Shown: piece after piece, positions 33,026-45,000 of the stretch
Position numbering within the stretch: position 1 is the first letter of the stretch
Layout: each line of letters starts with the position of its first letter
DNA from: Mytilus trossulus
Taxonomy: Eukaryota > Mollusca > Bivalvia > Mytilida > Mytilidae
Direction: 5' to 3'
Assembly: GCF_036588685.1 (NCBI RefSeq)
Contig: NC_086386.1
Coordinates: 35,641,883 to 35,705,882 of the forward strand
DNA: 64,000 bases
Program-made: the position numbers and the translations under genes
The notes under the pieces: model-generated
What the model was told of the DNA's origin: nothing
What the model saw: the letters and a program-made list of their open reading frames with translations, nothing else
Databases searched by the model: none

Positions 33026-36000
33026 GTAAGTCTATTATACAAATATGAAACAGAATATATTTAAAGGTTATATTAAGATATGAAGACCAGGTTTAAACTA
33101 TTGTTATACTAATTTGTAAGAAAATGTCCATTTTGTTGCAAATCTAGAATGATTAAGGTAAAGGAAAATCCAATATAATACAAGTACAAATGTAATTGAG
33201 AAAATACTTAAAAAGAAATCTACAAAAGCATATTGAAGTGAATTTTCATTTTCAACAAAAAGACATTTCATGATGCTCTCACTGTACAGATACAATTAGT
33301 ACTTGTAACATTGTAGATTCAAACGGCATGGGAGAGATCAGTTGGGAATTTTTCTGACAGATAATCACAGCTTTTTCAAATTTCCTGCAGTATCCTATTG
33401 TGGATTTGAAAAAAATGTATTTTTGTACTGAAGTTTTACAATGATTATATAACAAACAACTAAAATTATACAGAATGGAGCTAGGGAAAATTTAGTTGGT
33501 AAATATTAATGTAAATTTGTATTTTGAGAATTAACACATTCATACTCAATACAACATTTAAAATTGAGAATGGAAATGGGGAATGTATCAAAGAGACAAC
33601 CCGATCATAGAAAAAACAACAGCGGAAGGTCACCATTATTTCATTGTGTACAAAACATTGTGAAAGAATTATACATTTTACAATCGATATATAATACAAT
33701 ATTTTTGTAAAATTGTAGAATGTTTTGATTTATTTTGTGTTAGGTATTAGCTACTGGTTTAAGTGGATTGTATTCGTCATTGCCAAGAAAGCTACCAAAC
33801 ACGTCAGAGGATTGGTCATGTATCACTCAGAAAGACATAACAGTAACTCCAGAACTACAGATGTTCCTTAACTCATTAGAATTCTGTAATGCAGTAGTAC
33901 AGGTTTGTTACACATAAAGAATAAAGATACCATAATACACGAGTTATAGTGTTGGAATCTGTTTCTCTAATGCTTTTTATCGTTCTTTTTCAAAGATTTT
34001 CAGAAACTTGTGTTCTTTATATGCGACGTCATCAGGCATTGTCGCCTTTTTTCATGACGTCACAATAAGAAAATTCAGAAGAAAACAAAACATTTAGACG
34101 ACACAATCAAATTTCGACTAATCATTTGCCGAGAACAGATTTTTCACTAGTGAGGAGAAATATTTTTCTCACACCGCTCAGAAAGAAATTTTTAAACACA
34201 TTTCAATGGGGATATCCAAGAACTTTTACAACACTTAAGATAAATTTTTACCTGAGTTTTATCATGTGATGGTTTTGTTGTTTTAGATCTCTGACCCTCA
34301 AGTTAGATGTCAGTTGATACAGTATATATATGATGGATTCCTGGTACCTGTGTTAGGACCTGCATTACACCAGGTAGGTATTAACACATGGTGTAGATTT
34401 ATCACTTTGTAGATGCTTGTGTATTTGTTGTGATACATTACTTTTATTTTATAAAATGCGTGATTATAGCCAGGATTTCTTCAAAGATGGTTTGTTCTTT
34501 AAACTTGTGATGTCTTGTTGTGACTTTCATCAGTTGAGTTTGTCTTTAAGACATATTTAAAATTAAGTTGAATATTATTACCTTTTCTTGTTGCATCATC
34601 AGTGAATTAGTTAGTTGACATGTTTTGCACATGAAAATCAGTATCATACATAGTTTTAAAACCATCTGATGACATATTTAGATAAAACCAAAAAGTTTAT
34701 TTTCTCTTAATGTTTACAATTGATTTATTAAATTTTCTTTTATTATTTGATAAAATATAAATTTCTGTAAAGTTTTTATGTAAAAGACAAATAATTTTAC
34801 TTGGAACAACACAAAGTTCTATCAACGCAAAAGTAAATATGCCCTTAATCTATGAACAATTTTACTCATAAAAAAAATTGGAAGCTTCAGATTTGTTATA
34901 CAAAATGAAAAAGGATGAACAATTGTGGAAAATTTACACTAAGATAGACCTTGTCGATCTTTTTTTTTTTTAATGGGGTAGGGGATTAAGTCCCCTAAAT
35001 AGCCCAAAATTGTAGAGTAACTTCCTAAAAATAAGTCCATATGTAGTAATCTTTTAATTGATGCCATTTGATGACTTTTTTAATGTATTACATTCACATA
35101 GTTATTTTATATTCACTGTTGTAAAATTTACAACTGTTGTGTTTTTATACATTAAAATAAGTAACTGTAAATTCAGAAATGTATGCACACATTTATTACA
35201 GTGATTGTTGAAAAACTGATAAATATGTCAGATTATGAATTGTAATTTCATGAAAAATTGCAAATAAATTATGCAATCAAAACATTTCTTTTTTGCAAAA
35301 CCTATCCTCTTTATTTTTTTTGCAATAATAATTAGATTGCAAAATATTCTGAATTTACAGTGTATATTTTTAACATAATATTAACACTTTTAAATTTTCA
35401 TATAACACATATATTATTTGTTATATGACAGATAAGCAAATAATTAGCACATTTATTTGAAATATAACTGTTCAATGTACTAAGTTATCACTTGACGCAA
35501 AGCGGCAGAGGTCCAATTTTGGGATGTTTGCTAGTATTAAACAGTTTAAGTGATCTGTGAAGCTTGTTTCATTACATTTAAAAAGAAAAAGTATATGCAT
35601 TTTCCTTTTGATAAAAAAACAAAAACATGATAAATTGATAAATTGACAAATACACTTCTTATTTTCACTACTTCCCTTGCTTTTTAGGGGCTTGTTGGTA
35701 TTAAGTCTTGTATTTAAGTATATTGAAAGGTACAAGAATAAAAATGTAAAGAAATGTTACTTGAACTATTCTTCATTATTTATTGGTCATCAGTTTTAAA
35801 AGATTTAGACCTATATTTAAAAAAAAATATGGATTAAGTTCTTATCAAAATACATATTAGCTGCTTTGATGAGAGAAAATGATTTAAACCATAATATCCA
35901 CACCCAAAAAATAAATTTATCAATCGAGTAATGAAAGTTGATAAACATACATTCTAAGACAAGATTCTACAGTAATTGGGTGTGTGTCAAAATATTATAG

Positions 36001-39000
36001 CTCAATGGAAAATATTTTTTGTGAAAATTTCTCTTCTTATTTTTATCAAACTTAGTAATACATGTAATACATTACATTTAGATTGCATGAAATACTCTTT
36101 CTCTACAATTAATTAAAGTCAAAGTATATTTAATTTAAAAAGAAAGAGGTAAATGAAACACAGATGTAAAATTTAATCTGTTGTCTGATATCAATTATAT
36201 TAAAATTACAAATAAACCCAACAGTAAACCAGTAAATATGATAGTTACTTCCCTTTGTTTAATAGTTATTTCCCTTTGTTAGGATGTATCAGGACTTCCA
36301 CTACCTCTGCTAGATTCACCAATGTTTTTGGTTAGTTAAGTATATCTGTTGTATTTGCTAGTTCGTGTTTAATAGGTGCCTGTTTTTGCTTTTTTAAAAG
36401 TTGGTTATGTGCATTTTTATTTTTATGTACTGTGCATTTTTCAATCTACCCTTTTAGGTTTGTAATTTCTTTGTTCCTTCTTTTTTTTTTGGTTTCACAT
36501 GTAGTTACTGCAGCTATACAAGAAAAATTGAAAACGGTTGCAAGCCTTAGTTTCTCTGCTTGAAAGTTGCACCAATGGTGACTGCATATGTAAATTACTA
36601 TTTGAATATGTAGTATTATGTTATAATGATGCATACTATATATTGTATGGCTATTTTTATTTTTACAAAATAACATAGTAAAATGTTTATTCCAGGCATG
36701 TAAGAATCTAACACCCTATTATTTTCTCTTTACTATAATAATTTCTAATAATCAGATGTTGTGAAAGACTTTGTTTTTGTATTAGGCTATTTTTTCACAT
36801 TAATTGGTTTGATGATTTATTACCAATTAAGGGAGGTAAGGTATACATCAACTAGACAGCAACCCAATAAAAAAAACCAGAAGCCAGATTATAGTCAACA
36901 AAGAGTCTTCAACAGAAAGAAATGTCTTATTTGTTTTTCTTTTTGTTAAATTGTTTACATAGATAGTACATATTAAATGGTATCGTGGTAGTATGCTGGA
37001 GGTCTTGGGTTGGATCCCCAGCTATGTCAATTTGAAGTCTTGAAAATTAGTATAATATACTAAGTTAGCCTGTGAAAAAGCATGTTAGAAATCATTGTCA
37101 ATCTATTACATACAGTACAAGTTTCATATTCATATCACTACTTTATATTTTCATGGAGAATATGCTGCTTGACATACGAACGCAAGGCCATCCATTTTTT
37201 GAATTTTGAACCAAAATATGATTTTTTTTAATTGATTTTTTTATACAGTAATTGGCCCTTACATAAAAGAAAAAGCGAGACTAAGCGATCCTACACTCCG
37301 TCGTCGTCGGCGGCGGAGTCCACAAATATTCACTCTGTGGTTAAAGTTTTTGAAATTTTAATAACTTTCTTAAACTGTACTGGATTTCTACCAAACTTGG
37401 ACAGAAGCTTGTTTATGATCATTATATAGTATCCAGAAGTAAAGTTTGTAAAAATAAAATTCCATTTTTTCCGTATTTTACTTGTAAATGGACTTAGTTT
37501 TTTCTGCGGGGAAACATTACATTCACTCTGTGGTTAAAGTTTTTAGAATTTTAATAACTTTCTTAAACTATCCTTGGTTTGTACCAAACTTGGACAGTTG
37601 CTTGTTTATGATCATAAGATAGTATCCAGAGGCAAAATTTATAAAAATAATAAATCCATTTATTCCGTATTTTACCTTTAAATGGACTTAGTTTTTCTGC
37701 AGGGAAACATTACATTCACTCTGTGGTAAAAGTTTTTAAAATTTGAATAACTTTCTTAAACTATCCTGGGTTAATTTGTACCAAACTTGGACAGGAGCTT
37801 ATTTATGATCATAAGTTAGTAAATTTTGTATAAAGATAACTTCATTTTTTCTGTATTTTACTTTTAAATTGACTTAGATTTTCTTCCAGTTAACATTACA
37901 TACAGTCTGCAGTTATAGTTTTCAACACCTTCTTACAATCATAGGATAGCATCAAGAGGAATATTTTTATTGATTTTTTGCCTCATTTTTGTTGAGCCTG
38001 CGATTTACAGCAAAAGTAGGCGAGACACTGGGTTCGGGGAACCCTTACACATTTTTTATATCTTTAAATTTTGTTCTTCTTCTTTTTCTAAATTAACAAT
38101 TTGCTTTTATTACATTAAAATATTTTTTTATGTCAATCACTTATTTTACTAGCAGAGGTACATCTTTAACCAGTCAGTAAGATTTGTGAAAAAATGACTG
38201 AATGAAAGAATATTTTTGTTTGTTGTATCTTGTTTATCTTTTCATGTTTTTTTCAGTTGCTGCAAAATTATTATATTGAATGTTAGTATGGAAGTTACGT
38301 GATATTTGTAATGATTTATTTTGAACAAATTATTGTACATAACTGAGGCCTGCCTTTTGATTGCTGTAATTTAAAATGATCTTCAGGAAATGTTAGACAT
38401 TATGTATTGATTTGATTTTTATGGTTTATGCATAATACATTGCTTATTTGCTTGAGATGCTTGTTTTGGGAATGAATTCCTACCCTTAAAACATTTTGAG
38501 AATGAATTCTGTTCTAGGCATGCATAACTCATTATTCTGTAAACATTACTTGTTGTTCATACTGTAACATACAGTGTTTGTGTATTGTCTTTTTTAAAAT
38601 AACATGTTATAAAGAAGATCTAAAAAAAAAAATAAAAGAGTGTATTGCTAGGCCCAAAAATGTGGGTTTGATTTAAAACAGAAGTTGTTAAAATTAAGAT
38701 TTTTGTTTATACATTTCTGATGAGGGTAATAGACATGTATTGAAACTTGTCCACTTTTAAGTTTTTAACCTTAACATAGCTTGGTGTTAACAGCAGGACT
38801 TCATTGTTTATAGACCTGTAACAATTTATGAAGATTTTCTTGACTTCTAGTGATTGTGTCTAAAGAAATAGGTTACATTTTTGGCTTTGAGTTCCATTTT
38901 CCTATACAATATAATTTTGAATAATGCCAATTAAAATACTACGGGTATTTCTGCTGATTTTGAATAATCTTTGTAAGGATAATTTTAAAAATAATAAATA

Positions 39001-42000
39001 AGAATATACATTTATTCTAGATCTTCTTTGGATAAAAAACAAGTTTTGTTGGTGGAAACATATTACAGTGAGCAGAAAAATGAGGTTTTTGGCCACATAA
39101 AATTATAAACAAAGCATTTAAGATTATTTTACATTACTTTTTATAATGCTAGGATAGGATTGGTAAAAGAAAAGAATAATTATTAAATTAAAGTAATATA
39201 GTAATTTTCTCTGTATAATTTGTTCTTACAGAAACTGCATGTAATTATGCAAGGCAGATAAGATATCTGTAACATTAAACTTATAGGATTAAAATACATG
39301 TTTATGAGTATTAACCTTTTCTTGTGTATGATAATAATGTAATTCTCTCTTTTTTAGAATTCTAGAGAGGAAGTAATAGCAGCTACAGCGTATCTAGAAT
39401 TGTTCCTCAGGAAGATCACAGAGCCGGCCTTAACTAGAGCTTTTATACGCTTTATACTGACAGAACAGAATGATGAGATTATTATCTTAGACTCACTCAC
39501 AACAAGGATTAATAGTAGTTCTAGAGTAAGTGGGACAAACAAATGGAGTATCATAATATTTCATGACCTTTTTCATTACGTTTTATTATTGATTTATTAC
39601 ATGGTAACAACAATATTAGCTAACAGAAGTGTATTTGACCTATGATTAAGACTGTTTCTCATATACACATAGAAGCAAAGTCAATATTATTTTGTTTTAC
39701 ATAAAACAAAGATTAAATCTATCTATTGGTATAAGATATTCACCATGTGCATATTAGTTTTGAATTATCCATATGATATTTTCATTTGTAGCTTGTTGAA
39801 TTAAAGATTTACTGTTTAAACATAAACCTGAGAAATGCCTCATGTATCTTATTTACTTTCAGTTACTATGCTCAGCCTCCTTGTCGTTATTCAAAACCTT
39901 GGTAGATTTAAATTGTGAAGATGTAATGTTTGAAATTATATTCAAGTAAGTTTTATATTCATTTTTTATGCAACAGTCAACAGATATCTCAAGATCTTTT
40001 TGGAATAAAATGAAGTAAACTAGCAAAGCAATGAGAATACCCAAACAAAGATGTATTTACACTGCTGTTTTATTGCAGTGCTTCTTAAAAACCACTGTAA
40101 GGCCTTTGACTATGAATTTTACATTCAGAGAATAAAAATCACCTGTTCCAAATGACATTTATAAGAAACTGAAATAACGAAATTTGTCTTGTATTGTGAG
40201 TGGAACAAGTTAAAAAATGTTCTAGACTTTTGTTATGACTTTCAAGTATAGAATAAGAACATAATTTCCAGTTTGTCATTACAGATACCTTTTATACATA
40301 AACAGGATAGGATATCAGGATCTTTTAAATGCATTATACAAGGCCATGAGACTGTAATAATGTACAAGTGAAACACAAATTCCTTCATCTAAGAACATAA
40401 AAAAGACCTTTAAATAACCAATATGCTGTACTTGTATTTTAAATGATGATGATTCATTGATTTTTAGGCATCTTATTCCATGTTCACATGTTATGGTCAG
40501 TCAGAGAAGAGCTGTCAAAGATTTAGATTTGTACAGTAAAAGTTCAGAAAGATTCCTGTCCCTCCGTCCAAGTTGTTTGGTGACTGGTTCCCAAGATATT
40601 CATAAGATACCAGATATTGATACTGACAGGTAATTTATTAACACAGCTGCTTAAATTTTAATATTTGACACACCTGCTTTTATTTTAGCAGAAAACAGCT
40701 TATATTTACATTGGTTAAGGGACTTTCTGTTTTGATTTTTCATTTGAGTATAGTATTTTTGTTATTTTACTTCATAGAATGTATATATTCAAGTGTCCTT
40801 GTTAAATATTAAATTATTACTGTAAACCAACTTATTTTCGCGAGCGATTTATTTTTGCGACTTTCGCGAGTAGAAAAATAACGCGAAAATAAATCGTCGT
40901 GAATATATAAACCTTGTATCTTTCCTTATTAAACTTCGTCAAGTAAACTAGAAAATCGCGAAATTAAATAGCCGCAAAGTGGTCAAGAAAGGGTAAAACA
41001 CGAAATAAAGTATCCGCGAAAATAAGTTGGTTTACAGTATTACTACCTATGATATCTCATAGATATTTTTCTGATAAAACTACAAAAAGTTGTAATCCTT
41101 TGTTTTTAAAATGATAACAATAATAATTGAGAAACTTCTTTTTTAAAAAGATTTGTGAAGCTCAATTTTATATGAATTTGGTTAAATATACTTACCATGA
41201 AATTACATTTATATATATAGAATATGTTTGCTTTCACAACATGTTCTCATCGCAATTACCTAGGTGATTAAAAATTACATCCATGAGATGTACTCACCTA
41301 CGTCATAGTTCACCTGTGTTACATACACTAGCTTTAGTTTTAATTTTTGCGTTCAAGAGAACGCATGTTTCTCGTCGGCAAGGATTTTTAACAGTTTACT
41401 GTTAAAATCCTTATGTTTTATAAAGACATTATTTGTTTTTGGAATATCGGTATACGATTAATTTAATGTGAATCAGAATACAGCGCTTCTGCCAAGTTTC
41501 TGATATGCACGTTTTCGTCATTTTTACAGCTTACGAGTCTGGAAATATGACGACATAGAAAATGACCTTTGTTTAGCCGCCATTTTCAAACATTAAATCG
41601 GGTCCGAGGAAAAGCAGAATTTAGCTGTCAAAATCGGACATGTTACGTGAGTGCTACGTTTTTAAAAAGATATATATTTAAACGGATGTTTATTTCTTTT
41701 TTCACGCTCAGGTGACCGGATTTTCACTGCATTAGAGCAATGCTACGAAACGGGTCGAGTGTAAAGTTTGGATAAAGTCGATTGTTTACAATTTGCAGTC
41801 TGTACATGAGACTGTGTAAACACATCGCTATATTAAAATCAGAATAGGAATTTTGACCAGATCTGATTGTTTTTCATGTGGAAAACGTCCGTATGGGAGC
41901 GTATACCACTATTGTCACTAGAACCTCAATTGGTTTAGTCGATTGTTTACAATTTGCAGTCTGTTACGTGTACGCCTGGTTCACGAGACTGTGTAAACAC

Positions 42001-45000
42001 ATAACTATATTAAAATCAGAATAGGTATTTTGACCAGATCTGATTATTTTAATGTGGAAAACGTCCGTATGGGAGCGTATACCACTATTGTGACTAGAAC
42101 CTCAATTGGTTTAATAAATTTTAATCAGAAAAGGGAATCTGCCTATTTCTGATTGTTTTTATTTGGAAAACGTTCCATACAGGGAGCGTAGACCAACAGT
42201 GATACTGTTTTAACAGTTAATAAATACATAACAATCAGAATAGGGATTTTGCCCACAACTGATGATGTTATTTGGTTAACCTTCCATTCAGGGAACATGA
42301 ACCATATTTATTGAAAATAAAACGTGCTCAATGGATCACTATAGAATTTAAAAAATAGAATAGGGATTATGTCCAAGTCTATTTGATTAATGTTGACATG
42401 TTTCATACAGGAAACATAGGAACTAGAACAACATGCATGATTTAGAATCTGTAAGTTTCATTCATTCTAATAAAATACAGATTTGATATCTTACATAAAA
42501 TTAAATCATAACTATTTATTGATTGCACATTGATATTTATGGAGCATAGAATTGCACGTGGATGATTGTTGCAAATAAAATAAATTAGAATCAGACTAGT
42601 GAATTTAAGTCCAGGTCTATCTGACTTTTCTAGACATCCTTCCAACCAGGGAACATTATGTCTACTTTTATTATATTTTAAAACAACACAAGCATAGCTA
42701 ATATTTGGTTGCACATTGTTTTTTGTGATGAACCAACAGTTTAGTCAATTAACATATTTGCTCATATTGATAATATATTGAACAAGTGTCTGGAAATAGT
42801 CAAGACAGATATTAAAGACACTAAAATAATACATTGTTATCTAGTACAATACAAATGTGATTGCAGTTCAAACTTTAAGCATACCAATACATACTTCTTT
42901 TAAATATGTCCAGTTTAAATCAGGACAGTAATTCTTAGAAGCCTGAAATATTTTTCCAGAACAGCAAATTGCTGTAAATATTAATATTTTTTTTTACTGA
43001 TAAATAATTCTCCAATGCTCTAACAGACATGGAGACAGTAAGAATGGAGCACTGTTCTAAATACAGTTGATCGCTTGTGACAACTCTTTTTACTAATATT
43101 AAATTTCATGGTCAGTTTACTTATGACAAGAAGAAAATGAATATTATAAGTATAAACTGCTATAACCAATTGTTTATTTTTTGTCGGCAGTAAGAAAACA
43201 AAGGCTTTTATATGTTTTTTATGTAAACATTAGAATGTCTATTGAATAAAGAGTTTAGGGGATGCCATGATGCATTTCACAAAGACTCATTCAAGGTAAT
43301 GGCTTGTATATTGATTACATAATTCAGAGTGTACATTGCCAATGCATATAATATAATATGTACTAATTCTGTTTTGTTTTGAGTACACAAAAAAGAGGTG
43401 ATAACGTAAGACTTAAGAGACTATCTTACCCTCACTATATGGGAATCACTGTCAAATTATACATATATCTTCCAATCATGAAAGCAAAAGGAGTTTGGAT
43501 GCTCTTTTAAAGATAGAAAATTATGCCTTAATTTACATCTAAGGTTTTCTAAGCAATGCCAACAGATGGGCAAATTTCTGCTATAAGGATTCATTCATTG
43601 GGTCTGTTTTATTCTTAATGTGAGATTGGTAGAACCCAACAGTTTATGCAATGGCTTCACATTGTTTTTCCTAGTGTTAAATATTGGTTCAGAATTCTGA
43701 AGTATAGAGGACTCAAATATGCTGATTTATAGAAACAAGATTATCATTAATTTAGATCTTGTACAAAAATTAGTAAAATATTGGTAAATAAATAAATAAG
43801 ATTTAAAGCATTGTGGATGCAGGATTTATTTAAAATGCTAGACATCATCAGGTCTAGGAAATTGAAGTAGTTCTCAAGATTTGAAACTATCTATTATACA
43901 GCTCTTTATATAAACCTTTATTTAGTCAGTCTTTACGAGATGCAGTAAAAAAGAAGAGGTTTTTTTTGGAGTAACACATGATGTACCAATATAAACATAT
44001 AATATATATACTTTTCAATTGGTTCTCAAATTTTAGCACCAGTGTAGAAGCAGTTAATTTAACAGCAAAATATAGGAAAAGCAATTTATTCAAAAGACTG
44101 ATTAATAGTTAGCAAATAGCTTTCAATAGTCTAAGAATAGTACATGGAAGTAAAATATAGTATGATAATTCCATGATTATATCAAATCAAATGTGAGACA
44201 TTTTCTTAATATTATACCTAAATATTAAAATGTCACTGTTTATTTTTATTTTTGCTCATTATAAGCATAAAGTAACAAAAATCTAGTCTGGTCAAAGTCA
44301 AGTTGTGTATTATCTACATGCAGGAAGGTTTTCCGATTGCATGTGATTTTAATCTCGGAATTGATGGTAATTATTCACTTTTCAATTTCCATATTACCAG
44401 CCAGAATAATATACATTGTAGATATATAGCATAGAGTTAGTATCTCATACAAGAATATGCTACACAAAATTGAAATGTGTTTATTTTAAACAATTACTTT
44501 GAATTTTGATTCAATATTGTTTTGAAAGATGTGATTATTTAAATCACATTAATTTTGTTTTTGCCAAATTTGGGGACAAATGCAAATTTCTTCTGAGTGA
44601 CTAAGTTAACCAAATGATATACCAAAAGCTGTTTGGTTGATATATATTGAATCATATCAGAATGTATAGGATTCAGATGAGGTGAACCAAGACAGAAATA
44701 AAATGAGCATTTTTGATAGTGAAACCATTTCTGAAATAACTTAGAACACTTAAGAATACTGCAAGTTAGTACAAGTGTTTTCCATATTGCCAAACAAGTG
44801 TTTTTCTTTAAATACAACTATAGAACTATATTTGACAAGTTGCATTTTAGTATTTCTGATAGCGAAATAATTTCTGAAATTAATATAAACAATTGTCAAG
44901 AGCAACATACAAGAGTTGTTCATTATGTCAAATTTTTGTTTCCTTAAATTTGGAACTATACTGATGATGGCAAGATATTCTAGAAAGTTAACCGTTGTGA

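Noticed and set aside
44539-44817. 92-aa minus-strand ORF inside the non-coding DIRS-like element
   Set aside because: No resemblance to RT, RNase H, recombinase or gag; length is ordinary for random AT-rich DNA.
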